From positions 2,358,001 to 2,422,000 of the forward strand of contig NC_088304.1 in the NCBI RefSeq assembly GCF_032854445.1: 64,000 nt of DNA, written 5' to 3'. Shown here piece after piece: positions 22,061 to 35,100 of the stretch (position 1 is the stretch's first letter; each line of letters begins with the position of its first letter). Position numbers and translations under genes: made by a program. The notes below the pieces were generated by a model. That model saw nothing but the letters and a program-made list of their open reading frames with translations. It searched no databases and was not told the origin of the DNA. This stretch comes from Liolophura sinensis. Its lineage: Eukaryota; Mollusca; Polyplacophora; Chitonida; Chitonidae.

Positions 22061-25000
22061 TTGTAGCCCCACTGCATATACGTCACAGAGATCGCACAAA
22101 GTGATGACGCTTCGATATATGTAAATGCATACATTACGAATCCGCTCTAATGTACCAACAATCAACTTTACAGTGGCGTAGGAAGCGGCGGGGTGGGGGG
22201 GGGGGGGAGAGGAAGTATTGGCTGAAGGGCGTATTTTCAAAGGTGGGATTGAGCAGCATCTGTTCTACCCCTCCTTCTCACTTTGCGACAAAGCGTATAA
22301 AAAAAGCACAACAGTGTTCATTGCTTTCTTCTCTATTTTGAATATAATATTAAAACATTTCCTTTAATTTGTTCAAACAGATTAACGCTCTGTAATTCTA
22401 TTGCTCGGATATTTTAACCTCGGGGAATAGCTTTCATGTCGTCATGCTGTCGTGGTATCTGAAATCTTGTAATTTTCAAAATGGGGCAATGTAACAGCAT
22501 TCAAACAGTGTGAAAACTCACGTCTACCAATTCCTGTGGAAGGCTTCTTATCCTCCAGCACATTGCAAAACTCAGAGCAGTATTTACCCTAATTTATTGC
22601 ATACATTGTATTTTCAGCAAGGCGACAATACTTACAAACGATACCAGTATTTTATGAAGCCGTGCCTGCAAGTTTCCTTTCACAAAGAACACAAGAATAT
22701 AAATATTGAATTAACCGTGGTCTTTATAATAATACTGGATAGGAATTCCCTTTTGCAATTTTGTGAATGCTTACAGCCTCTCATTTCAGATGATCTCCAT
22801 CTTATCACACAATTTTTTTCCAATAGTTTCAAGCTAATAGCTCCGTACATGTGTTTTAACTGGTCGAAAAGGCATTTAGAACATGTCTGTGTACGTCTGC
22901 AATCTTGGAGCTTCCCGGGCCTGGACGGCCACTGGATCCTCTCCTATAATTGACTGGTATTCCGCTTGTCTATGTACAAAAAACCAACTCTTTACCTCTC
23001 CGCCTGTAGACTTGATTAATCTGGCCAATGCATAATAAAATTTGCTCAATTTATCCGCATGTGCTATTAGAGTAAATATTGAACGACTCACGCAGCGCGT
23101 ATCAGTATTTCGACGGAAAATAAGCACACAGATGTAAAGTTTGGAAGCGATCCGAAAACCAAATTTGTACCGAAATGTAGGGCATAGGCCTTTGTCATCA
23201 TTACCTTGAAAATATGGATGTTTTTTCTCTTAAAACTCGTTGAAATGCAGGTACGGCTATTTAGAGCTTTCGGGGAATGGGTGGCTCCTGGACCCTCGCC
23301 TCATGGGTTCGGATAATGCTCCCCTCTGCCACACACCCCCCCCCCCCCCCTCAACTTTTCACTGGCTTCCTACGACCCTGCTTTATCAGACCAAGCAAGT
23401 ACACACACTGAAAACATTTTGCTAAAATAAAGAGAATAATAAAAAATTGAATTGCAGGCTAACTGACACAATAACATTTGCCATTACGTCTCGTTAGGTT
23501 GTGTCACATGCTACTGCGTAAAAAGGCAGATGACGAGAAAGGTGCAAATTCTGTCCTTGACAGAAAACAGTGTAACTTTCCCGCGGTGTGGAGCCAGCTG
23601 CGCAAATAACTACGTGGAGAAATCCACGACTTCTGACGGCTCCCCGCTGTGTGACTATTTCTTGAGGTTGCCTCCCATTAACTTAAGCTTGGGTAAAGAT
23701 CTGGGTCTACGAAAACGTGACAAAGGCATAACTCAAGCATTCAATCCGATGAATATATAGCGCGAATAAACCCTTTTTTACAATCAAACGTTATCTGAAA
23801 CTCTATCAAATCATGTTACTGAAACATGGTCAATCTTTTATGTAAGGACCCAAGTGATGGAAGAACTGAAAGTGTCCAGTTTAAAATCTTATGTACATGT
23901 AAGGCAACTAGTGTGCCTCAACCGAAAGTTATACCTAAGACACCAGACACCCTTTTATAATACTGATTCTATGCGTGTAAGACATTTGTGTATCAGCTGT
24001 CAACCAGTGCGGACATTCCAGGTCAAAAATGGCAAGGTCAGTTCCCAAAACTAGTTTTTAACACAAACCATCAAAGAACTAAGAAAGTATATAAAGTACA
24101 AAATTACGACGAAATCATGCAAAGAGAAGCAATCACCTTCCCGTACATGTATGCTAAGCGTCAAGTCAAGTAGGAGCCAAGGGTCAAGTAAATTTGATAA
24201 CACACCAGTTTATGCTTAATGTCCGTATGAATACTCCTATTTATGAAACTGTAGTTAGTTTAATAAAAGTACTGACTAGATACGTAAATATTAGGCTATG
24301 CAGCACTCCCTCTAAAACTGCAAGCTACCAAACATTAGCCTGTGCTTCCAATCCTAAATTCGCGCACAATATCGGTACTCTTCAAGTTGGAAAAGGCTTT
24401 GTCTTGCATTTCTCGCCTGTCTCGTGTTGTCTGGAATCCAGTGGACTGTCTGAACAGTCTCAATGGGTTCTGTAGGTCTTTTATATTGTATTCATGAATA
24501 AACCAGGATTCTGCTGGTGGATTAAAAAGCCTCCACAAGGCCTGACCGCTTTGCATTGTTTTAAGGTGATTGTATGTGAAATGTGATCACAACACAGTAT
24601 TTTGAGTGACATGAAATAAAATGCAATTAACACCACAACATTTTTTATCTTGTTCTTACAGACCTAATTAAAAGTGGCTACTTTTGCTATGAACCAGGAA
24701 CAGCATGTTAAAGACACACCGTCGTACGTCGTGCAGTGAAAGCACTTCTCTCTACACTCGCTTTACATCATAACAACTAGCAAATTTTGTACACAAATCT
24801 TAAACATCGCCAAGGTCTTTGAGCTCACGGCGATGAAGCAGGAAATGAGGTTAAAGAAAAGCAACAAAAGCTCTCTTTCAATCTTGTTTATATTATACTT
24901 GGCACATGTCTGCATTCTCTTGTCTGAAATGTGCGAAGCTAAATTCCAACGGGAACCTGAAGCAATTTTATTGATAATTCTTTGGAGAGACAATGCTTAT

Positions 25001-25990
25001 ATGAGCCCACCATTCGAAATCACGCGAATTTCTACGTAATCCTGCGGTAGAGTTCCAAGAAATAATTGCGTATTCCAAGGCAATCGGTGGCGTTTCCGTA
25101 CAGCTGAAGGCAAAGTAGGTCACCGTTCTTCGTGCGGCATATGAGTTAAAAGATGGCATTGTAGTCTAATTCGCTGAGTATGGTAAAGTCTTGTTTATCA
25201 TTTTATGCCTAGGGTCATCTAGCGTTGAGAACATAGTGAGAAACCAACGATAACTAGTGTTGTATCCCCTCTGAATTGTGTCACGCAAAATCAAATGGTA
25301 AGTGTGTCAATGTATTTAAATTGCTATTGTTCAGCCTGAGCACGGACGGAGATGAGAATAATACACCCGAACTCACACTAAATAGCCCACTGCTCAAGAG
25401 TTCGGTGCGTTCGCCATCACGTGCAGTTGTTTACATAAGGCGAAAGTAGTCATCTCAGGTCAGATGACGTAATGCACGAGCCTGGCTTTCAGCGTCTCTG
25501 TTGTAAAAGCATGGTGAAGAAGAATATTAGATAAGTAATCTCAACAGAGGCAGTAGGTACACTTCTATTTTAGAATGACGAGCCCACAGGGCTCCACAGA
25601 TCAAACGATTTCTGGTGGATGGCAGTGAAAATTAGCGAGCGTAGATAAGTGCGCATGCGCTGTATGAATTATAACACAAAATTTATGTGTACTATATGTC
25701 GACGCAGATTGGTAATTATATTACGTATATATACCACGGTAAATTGTTCTAAACTAGTTCTAATCTTTGTTGTCTTAGTTTACGTATTCCTTAAATGTAA
25801 CAAATGTAACAAAGTGTTATTTTGTGGTTTGATTGCACATACACGTGCGATAGCGATGAGTACTGGATTTCTCATATTAGGCAAATTGCCGAATGGATTG
25901 CCGTGCGTTGTTCAGTTTCCTTTGTTTGATGTAATTTGATTAAATCCACTAAATCGACGCGTGCTACTTCTAACGAGGTCATTATTTTGC
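22060..25990. other. Intergenic; a possible orphan exon at 23564-23692
   Basis: There is a G run at about 22190-22210 and a C run at 23334-23353. The block 23564-23692 (plus) is GC-richer than its surroundings. It lies between gtccttgacag and ttgg|gtaaag and reads 42 codons with three Cys (core RCGASCANNYVEK). It could be a real exon of an unplaced gene. Open frames at 22510-22953 (plus) and 22876-23127 (minus) overlap each other and lack support. Confidence 0.3.
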
Positions 25991-25997
25991 ATAATAT

Positions 25998-26241
25998 TTA
26001 TTTGATTTATTTATTTAATTGGTATTTTACGCCGTACTCAAGAACATTTCACTTATACGACTGCGGCCAGCATTATGGTGGGAGGAAACGGGCATGGCCC
26101 GGGGGAAATCCACAACTATCTGCAGGCTGCTGACTAACCTTCCCACGTAAGGCCGGAGAGGAAGCCAGCATGAGCTGAACTTGAACTCACAGCGGCCGCA
26201 TTGGCGAGAGGCTTTAACTGAACTGAACCAGGGAGGCCCCC
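25998..26241 (-). mobile_element. SINE family A, near full length
   Basis: On the minus strand it runs from gggcctccctggttcagttc through the ctggcttcctctccggcctt and cccaccataatgctggccgc blocks to ttgagtacggcgtaaaatac and an AAATAAAT tail. Confidence 0.8.
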
Positions 26242-26279
26242 GCAAAATGATATTAGGTGATAATATTAGTTTTAAATGG

Positions 26280-26371
26280 TTACTCAGTGACAGGATACGG
26301 GAATATATGGTGTCAGTAATCCTCATGAAGATTACTGACTCCATATATTTCCTTATCCTATCACTGAGTAA
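26280..26371. repeat. Near-perfect 41-bp hairpin, 10-base loop
   Basis: 26280-26320 and 26331-26371 are reverse complements with 4 mismatches in 41. Size and geometry resemble a miRNA precursor or a very small foldback MITE. It lies about 40 bases beyond the 5' end of a SINE. Confidence 0.65.
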
Positions 26372-26459
26372 GCATGTAAAAAATTTATCCTGCAAAGACC
26401 AATCAATTCAGTACATGCTGAAGACTGCAGTTTCAGTGAATCGCTTCAGCGATTGACCA

Positions 26460-27480
26460 TTGTATTCACAACCAACCAAAGGGAGATAACCTATTCACCA
26501 GGCACATTTGACATCGTCTTTGGGATTCGAGAATATATACACGTTCCCCGCGTAACCGGTGCTCGGTGAAGTGAGGAGAATGTTGTCTGATGCCCAATAA
26601 AGATTAAAACACGGTGACAATGGCTTACACCACAAAGTTTTGTGATTACTAATATAGATGTACACTAATGTATTTTCTTGTGTTATTCATTAAGTGAAGG
26701 AGATCCACTTGACAGTTCACTTTGGATGGATAACTCGATGGCGTATGCGTCTGTTGTCACTTGCTGTTCAAACATTTTTACTGCATCCGTAAACATGGAA
26801 TGGTACTAACAAAGTATTTCACGGTGATTAATGAAAGCTCGTCTGCTTAATCATCATTTCACATCACGGTGGGAGTTCGAATCTGACACATGTACTTCAG
26901 GCATATGTATTTTACCTTCAACTTACCTTCATTAAAAATGTAATACGTGTAGACCTTATTATAGAATTATTAATTCAACTGACAAGTGTTCTGATCTAAG
27001 TCATTTCGTCGACCTGTGTATTCCTTTTCTTGTGTCCGTTAATTGCTGATTCAATAATATACTTGTAGTGCTGGCCCATTTGTATACAGGATTCTTACTA
27101 CACGTGGAGCCCTGGATCGCTGGCTATATGTTCCACGACTTTTACAACGGGAATCTGTATTTAGTACCCACGGATTCCTTAAGTCATCCAACTGTAGATA
27201 TGTCAAAGTCATCATCGCTTAACCGCGTAAACTTTTCATTTGAACAAGTCCAACCAACGTCCGGCATGTTCTGAGTTTGATCTTATGCCAAGCTCAGGCA
27301 ATGTACGTGCTGCTTGTTCTCAACAGCTGGATTATTGTTAAAAGAGCTTTACTGGTGCATATTTGGGAGTCTTTTAAGCAGAACTTGTGGAATAAGTGTA
27401 TAACAAACATTAGGATGGACTCAAGTTGTGAGGGTTTGTGAAATTTTCCTGGTGGGTGAGATATGGGGAGAAGACAGACT
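26460..27480. other. No gene seen
   Basis: Only short frames. A B-box-like gagttcgaatct at about 26874 may be a tRNA/SINE fossil. Confidence 0.4.
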
Positions 27481-27489
27481 GTATGTATC

Positions 27490-29575
27490 AAGTTTGTATA
27501 GCATGCCTTTACAGACATCCCTTGTTATAAGCAAGGGATTATATAATGTTTACCAAAACCAAAGAAACCTAGAAATAATTTTAAAATCTGGAGACCCATT
27601 ACCATATTAAATGTAAATTACAAACTCTACAGTGCTTGTATTGCAAATCGACTAAAAACAGTTCTTAATGACATTATAAATGAAGATCAGAAGGGGTTTA
27701 TTTCCTGAAGATGAAATTGCAGAGAATGTACTCTAATTTACGACATAATGTTTGAAACAAACGAGAGACAAATACCCTGGTTACTAGGGTCAATAGATTT
27801 TGAAAAGGCATTCCACTCTACGTGTATCCTCCAAAATGGCATTATATCCCTCTGTTTAATATTAGTAGAGGATGTAGACAAGGGGATCCAATTTCCTCCG
27901 TATATTTTCTGTTATGTGCTGAAATTTTAGGTCAATGATAGGAAATAACCCAAATATAAAGGGAATAAACATAAACGAAACAGACATAAAATAAGCAAAA
28001 TGCTGATGATACACAGTTAATCGCAGATGGGTCCGAAAAGTCTCTCTCAGAAGCATTATCGTGTTTAGATATATTTTACAAATTTTCAGGGTTAAAAATC
28101 AATACAGAAAAAACAAAGGCAGCATGGATAAGTTCTCTATCCGGATCCAATGTAAAAACTATGTCAGCAAGTGAAATTAGATTGGGTGAAAAACTTAATA
28201 TATTGGCATAAAATTCTCAACGGTGGAATTTAATAACATATGGAAAATAAATTATTTGGCTAGGATAGAGGAATGGAAACTGATCTTCAAAGATGGAAAA
28301 TTAGAAACTTACCAGTGTAAGGGAAAATAACAGTTATAAAATCTCCAGCTCTATCGAAAACTAATCATTTGTTCCTTTCCCTCCCAAACCCACCAGATAG
28401 TACTATGAAAGAAATAAATGTATTACTTTATAATTCATATGGAATGATGGTCCAGATAGGATACAAAGATCCATTATCAACAAGGACTACTCAAAAGGTG
28501 GATTACGGATGGCAAACTTACTACCACTTGTGCAATCGTTAAAAATATCTTGGATGAGAAAATTGTTAATAGCGAAATATAATGGCAAAATGTAAGTATA
28601 TGTCAAAAATGATATGAATAGTTTAGGCACACTAGGGGGTAAGTATATACGGCTAATACTAAAAAGAGTAAACAACCCCTTCTGGGTAGATACTCTAAGG
28701 GCATGGCAGGAAATAACGCACAAAAAATATCAAGACAAATATTGAGTATATTCTTGATGAACATTTATGGTATAACCCACGTTTAAAGAACCAAATATTT
28801 TATTAGCCACTGGTATCAAAATAATATAAGGTTTATAAGGGATTTAAAAAATTCAGAAGGAAATTTGTTGACATTTAAAGATTTCAAACAAAAATTTTAA
28901 GTGAAAGGTACTTTCTTAGATTGTAATAGGTTAATTCGAAATGTTCCAACCGAGTGGCTCACGATAAATGAGGAGGATGATGTATATTGCCCCTTCTTTC
29001 CATCGAACATACGATTACTGACTAAACAAAAACGGGGAACAAAACGCTTTTACGATTTATTAAATAATGAGTTGCTAGCAAAATATGAAAATTCCACGAA
29101 GAATGGAAGGATACTATAAGCTTAGATAAAGAAACTGATTGGAAAGGTATTCGAATCTATTTATCAATGCACTCAATACACCAAGCTACGAGATTTCAAT
29201 ACAAAATCTTACGAAGGATAACGCCAATAAAATCTTATCTGTTCAAAATAGGATATTTGTAATTACTGCAGACTCGGTAAGGACACTATAGAACACTCTT
29301 TCATTGAATGCCCGGAAACACGTAATTGTGGACAGAATACGAAAGTGGATATCACAAAAGTGGAAAACTAATATTAAAATAACTCCAAAACCATTATTAT
29401 TGGATGGAGCGAGAAACACAATTCTTCACCTTTAAATTTACTGACAATTTTAGCAAAAAAGTACATCTTTGACATGAGACGGAATGACGCCAAATTAAAC
29501 ATAATTAACCTGCAGAAAACGGTAACTGACCATTATAAAAACGAAAAAGTTTGTATAGCATGTCTCGATAGCTGA
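27490..29575 (+). pseudogene. L1/Tx1-like LINE reverse transcriptase relic
   Basis: Scattered frames on the plus strand join into an L1-type ORF2. They read WRPITILNVNYKLYSACIA (fingers), GSIDFEKAFHS (motif A, about 27787) and ADDTQLIADGS (motif C, 28002-28034). After FKISG-like spacing come FSGLKINTEKTKAAW, GGLRMANLLPLVQSLK, TRFQYKILRRITPIKSYLF, and an end block FDMRRNDAKLNIINLQKT. The wording after the palm is that of L1/Tx1 elements, unlike the I-group element at 13.2-19.6 kb. Many stops and frameshifts are present and no endonuclease or ORF1 was found upstream, so this is a 5'-truncated dead copy. Confidence 0.75.
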
Positions 29576-29579
29576 GGTA

Positions 29580-30100
29580 GTGCATGCAGTATGGGATGGG
29601 ATATCGGGAATTGTCAGCTCGAGAAAAATGATGCTCATCGAGTGTGAAACACGAGTTAAATATCGCTTATCGAGAGAAAAAAACACATTACCTGCTGAAT
29701 TCGTAGTTTAGATGTCTGAATGTGTATACGAGAAAAGCGAACTTAGCCATGGTCAGGTAGTGGACATACTTTACCAGAAAGCAGATGTTAGAGAGCACAT
29801 CTACAGGGAGATAACTCCAGGAGAATATATGCACATGATCAATGGATATTAGATGGATATTGTTGGCTATTGCCTCGTGAACGTGGGGTTTTACTTTGAC
29901 GTGACATTGCAATTTGCTTATGCGCATTGTCAGCTTTACATCATGCATTAGTGAATATTATCTGACTGTACTGACCAATAGAAAGCATATCTCTTAACAT
30001 AAATTTCTAATACTTTATTTACATAAATTTCTCAGTTTGTACATTTTACATTCACATATGAGGTTTAAAATGTTAGTTGTGAAAATTCTTTTACGCTCTA
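29580..30100. other. No gene seen
   Basis: AT-rich sequence between the LINE relic and the foldback copy. Nothing I can name. Confidence 0.4.
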
Positions 30101-30104
30101 AAAT

Positions 30105-30245
30105 GTCTGGGAGTCATATGACTAGATCAGATGATTCATAAAAGACACCTGTGAGTTTTCCGACTAACCAAGTGAGTCAGCAATATAGCCTGAAAACTTT
30201 CATGGACTCAGCTGATCTGGTCATATGACTCAGTTGACCCAACGT
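30105..30245 (-). mobile_element. Foldback element, partial inverted copy
   Basis: On the minus strand it resembles the centre of the elements at 9564 and 11058 (gagtcatatgaccagatcag, ctgagtc, aaaactcacagg). In addition gagtcatatgactagatcag at 30110 pairs with ctgatctggtcatatgactc at about 30213, so it is itself palindromic. Confidence 0.5.
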
Positions 30246-30249
30246 TTTC

Positions 30250-31730
30250 TGATGATCGTTCATTTCCCTACTCATTTCCGACAAACCATCAGCAGCCATT
30301 CCCATTCAAGGTATTGTGAAAGAGATTTATCGTACAAGAAAAAGAGCCTTTTAAAAATTTCTTCCGCATCTCCACCAATAAACATGTCCTGTGTGAATGT
30401 AATCTAGAAGAAACTGACAGTTCCTTAATGCCTCATTTAAAAAACTGCCCAAGACAGACCAAACTTTGCCCGAAACCTGCCAGTGCCGCCGCAACTAGCA
30501 CCCACTCAACCAGCCTGGTTCTACTCGCCCCAAATCTTGCCTGTGCCAACCAACTCCATCCCAACCAGAACCCATTTACCCAACCTGCATCCACTTCGCC
30601 CCGAAAACACCATGCATGCTCATGGGAATCATCTGGGGACGGGAATCATCTGGGGACGGGAATCACCTAGGTGTGTGAATAAGCTAGTGGACGGAGTTCT
30701 GCTAGATATGGGAATCAGCTATCCAAAGTGGATTTTCTGATTCAACACGATGATTATACAGCCTCTACCTCCAGGAGTTGTGGCTAGCCACAATCCTGAA
30801 ACAGGCGTCACAGATTCTGGAAGATCTGTCCTTATTTACTTACAAGAGAGTAATACGCGTTGTACAACTTAAGAAACATAGAGTGACACTCTCTTTTTTG
30901 CAGTAATACTTGTGACGTTCACTGGAATCGTCACATAATATACAGGATATAACACGTGCGAGATATTGTACTCGCCATATGCGGGAAAGGCAGGGAGCAC
31001 TATTGGCAAAGACCACACACCCCGCTCTAAATACATTGCAGTAGAAATAAAAACCCAGTGTAATTGTCTCCCACGGAATACCATTGATTTTATGAACGCT
31101 AGTGTAATGTTATTATTTTACGCAGAAATAATTTGTTCTTTGCACTGAAACAGAAAAAAACTTACAATAGGAGCGAGGTAAATGTAAGAAACTTTCATAT
31201 CCATGCACAGTTTCATTGTTGAGTTAGTATAGTATACAGGCCAAAGATATACCTGTATCTATGATTTTGAAACAACATATCAGAAAGTTATACCAGCATG
31301 TTAAGTGGGTATACGGCCTGAAGATCAATATTTTGACGCGCCTGAGGCGAAATACCAGGAGGTATATCTGCGCACTACTCTTATATAACGAATTTATTAC
31401 AATGAAGAGCACTACTGATACCTTTTCTTGAATTAATACCGGTGCTTCAGCCAAAACACTCTTGTTTTCACTGGACTCTTTACCGACGTTGCGACGCAAA
31501 GAATGAGAAAAATACCACGAGACCCAACTAAGACACTTAGTTGAGCTAACAATGCTTTGCATTTGGTAAAGTAAAGACATGAAAACTTACTGTCGGCTAC
31601 ATTGTCGACCGGCACGTTCTTCCGTGACTCCGCAGGTATACAGAAAAATATCCAAAGCATGAGACTATATTTCTCGCCTGTTCGGCGAATGCCAAAAACT
31701 CTGAAGAGTAGAAGTTTCTCTGATTTTGAG
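30250..31730. other. Intergenic, no firm gene
   Basis: A Pro-coding C-rich patch lies at 30440-30610, and a cgggaatcatctgggga pair at 30623-30665. On the minus strand 31662-31586 reads MLWIFFCIPAESRKNVPVDN before a donor-like gtaagt. This could be a first exon, but there is no further support. Confidence 0.3.
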
Positions 31731-31734
31731 TAGC

Positions 31735-31829
31735 GTTATAAATGCATAATTTATTGTCGTAATTATGGAGTCCCAGATTGGGCCTTGTGTGAACTCCATA
31801 ATTACGACAATAAATTATGCATTTATAAC
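31735..31829. repeat. Perfect 37-bp inverted repeat, 21-base loop
   Basis: 31735-31771 (starts gttataaatgcataatttat) and 31793-31829 are exact reverse complements. Exact identity means recent origin or conservation. Confidence 0.85.
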
Positions 31830-31833
31830 CCTC

Positions 31834-31864
31834 CATCCCCCCCCCCCACACACACACACACATA
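31834..31864. repeat. C run and CA microsatellite
   Basis: A poly-C run is followed by about eight CA dinucleotides. Confidence 0.9.
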
Positions 31865-32137
31865 TAGGCCTACAGGTACTGCGAGGTGAACATCGAGTAG
31901 CCTTGGTGCAGTATCGCTTCACAACATTGCCCGTTATTCTGAGGGTTACACCATCCTCGACACCACCAGTAATACGTGGGTAATACTATGATGGTCTTAT
32001 CCGGCTTCCGTACGTGCATGGGGTGATCAACCTTAAGAGAGTATGTAGTCTTTTAGTCGTCAGTTCAAAGGGTGACCTTCAGAGAAGAAAACTGGATCTT
32101 GTACTGAATTCTCGTGAAGAGATACACGTCAGACTAG

Positions 32138-35100
32138 AACGTCACAAGCGGCTACCACGTAGACAATGCTGGTACCCATTGGTTTTTGTATATTCGCTGT
32201 GAAAATGTTTCTGTGTGTGAAGGGTTCACGTACCGGAATAATGCCCACACTAACAGCTTGCATTTCGTCCCAGCCTCGGATTACGGCCAATGTACGGGGA
32301 AGTCGGCTCTTCCACACCACGTACACCACTGTCCGGGAGATCGGTACCGCGGATTGCGCTTTCCCTCTGCAGCGAGAGGAGAAACTGCGCACATTTCGTG
32401 ACCTGTGCTCACACGAGATTTTGTTATTTGGAGGATGACAGTGGATCAGACACATGTGGGCCCGGGTGTGCCAGCTGCACGTGCTTCTACAATACAGGTG
32501 AAAAGTTCGTCAGCTAAAAAAGTTATTTTCTAATGATAAAAATTTATAACTTTCTGCGGAGTCTCCCCGCCAAGCCTTTAGCGATGTTTTACTAACTTCA
32601 AAGCTGAAATTGCAAGCCTATTTTACTTTGTTTTGATTAAAATTAGGCTTTCAAGATGTAAGCTGTCAATCTGTCAATTGCCAGTTTTATAGCGGCATAT
32701 GTAACCAACAATAATTTGTGACAAAATTTGGATTACACTTTAATTTATAAAGCTTTCAAAATAATATTGCGTATGGTTTTAACTTATTTTTCTTTAACTT
32801 AATAGCTAGAAGAGTGTCGTGACCAGAAATTAAAACGAAAATAAAGTTGTTATTGTCTAATATATCTTATATCACACTGTTTTCAGTGCTTTCACTAGTA
32901 TTTTTTAATTCATGGCTCACACGTTTTCCCTTGTACTAAGACCCAAGTATATACTTCTGTTCTTTTACATTTCAATTCTGATCTACAAGGAATCTCAGAT
33001 AGTGCTTTAGCCAACATTTTCCAATTTTTTCCAATTTTATCTTGAATCTTACTTTGGCAAGCACTTATTTCCAATGACACGTTTATGCTTGATGATTGGT
33101 TAAAAGGTTTGGCACATAAGCGTTTAATAACGCCTAGTGGGTCAACATCCTGTATTATAGTTTAATGTGCGTCAGGGTAATACCCAGTCTCAAGACGCCT
33201 ATACCATGGCAGGCGGTGGCAAGGGTAAACCACCAACCCTTGGACGAGTTAGACTGGTGAACTATTCCATGAGAGACAGTATATACTCTCCTTCTAATTC
33301 TCTAAGAGAATAGAAGCAAGGCAATTATACAATTACTAGTCACCTAGTGAAAGACAGACCAGCATTTTAATTCATGTGCCCGTCTGCTTTCTGTACAATA
33401 TAATTGTCGTGTACATAAATTATTCAGAACCTCTCTGACCCAAACTTAGTTTGAGACCAATAAGATTGACTTTCAGGTCATTTACAGTGGCCCGACATTA
33501 AAAATGAATTCTTTCTTTCCTGGTGATAGATCATATGTCAGTCTAAATATGCTATCCATTATTCCAGTCAGTGATGAAGCTAATAAGTTAAATTCATCAT
33601 TGTCCAGCCCTCAGTTCTTTGCTCTTTTTCAGTCTTTACAAATGTAGCTTTGAATGCCGAGTGTCAGTCATCGTCACAATATAGCACGGCCTACTCCATG
33701 TCTGCAGCTCTCGATGGAAGACTTGCTTTCAGGAGTAAGTACACGTGTTTGTCATCGTCACAGTATAGCACGGCCTACTCATGTTCTGCAGCTCTCGATG
33801 GAAGACTTGCTGTCAGGAGTAAGTACACGTGTTTGTCATCGTCACAATATAGCACGGCCTACTCATGTTCTGCAGCTCTCGATGGAAGACTTGCTTTCAG
33901 GAGTAAGTACACGTGTTTGTCATCGTCACAGTATAGCACGGCCTACTCATGTTCTGCAGCTCTCGATGGAAGACTTGCTGTCAGGAGTAAGTACACGTGT
34001 TTGTCATCGTCACAGTATAGCACGGCCTACTCATGTTCTGCAGCTCTCGATGGAAGACTTGCTGTCAGGAGTAAGTACACGTGTTTGTCATCGTCACAAT
34101 ATAGCACGGCCTACTCATGTTCTGCAGCTCTCGTTATAAGACTTGCTGTCAGGAGTAAGTACACGTGTTTGTCATCGTCACAGTATAGCACGACCTACTC
34201 ATGTTCTGCAGCTCTCGATGGAAGACTTGCTTTCAGGAGTAAGTACACGTGTTTGTCATCGTCACAGTATAGCACGGCCTACTCATGTTCTGCAGCTCTC
34301 GATGGAAGACTTGCTGTCAGGAGTAAGTACACGTGTTTGTCATCGTCACAATATAGCACGGCCTACTCATGTTCTGCAGCTCTCGTTATAAGACTTGCTG
34401 TCAGGAGTAAGTACACGTGTTTGTCATCGTCACAGTATAGCACGACCTACTCATGTTCTGCAGCTCTCGATGGAAGACTTGCTTTCAGGAGTAAGTACAC
34501 GTGTTTGTCATCGTCACAGTATAGCACGGCCTACTCATGTTCTGCAGCTCTCGATGGAAGACTTGCTGTCAGGAGTAAGTACACGTGTTTGTCATCGTCA
34601 CAATATAGCACGGCCTACTCATGTTCTGCAGCTCTCGATGGAAGACTTGCTGTCAGGAGTAAGTACACGTGTTTGTCATCGTCACAATATAGCACGGCCT
34701 ACTCATGTTCTGCAGCTCTCGATGGAAGACTTGCTGTCAGGAGTAAGTACACGTGTTTGTCATCGTCACAATATAGCACGGCCTACTCATGTTCTGCAGC
34801 TCTCGATGGAAGACTTGCTGTCAGGAGTAAGTACACGTGTTTGTCATCGTCACAATATAGCACGGCCTACTCATGTTCTGCAGCTCTCGATGGAAGACTT
34901 GCTTTCAGGAGTAAGTACACGTGTTTGTCATCGTCACAATATAGCACGGCCTACTCATGTTCTGCAGCTCTCGATGGAAGACTTGCTGTCAGGAGTAAGT
35001 ACACGTGTTTCTCATCGTCACAATATAGCACGGCCTACTCATGTTCTGCAGCTCTCGATGGAAGACTTGCTTTCAGGAGTAAGTACGCGTGTTTGTCATC

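Noticed and set aside
22140-22350. Possible transposon end at the cagtggcgtaggaagcgg and G-run segment
   Set aside because: No inverted partner or target duplication seen; left as unassigned.
22510-22953. 147-codon plus-strand frame as a gene
   Set aside because: No ATG at its start, no domain, AT-rich codons, and an overlapping open frame on the other strand.
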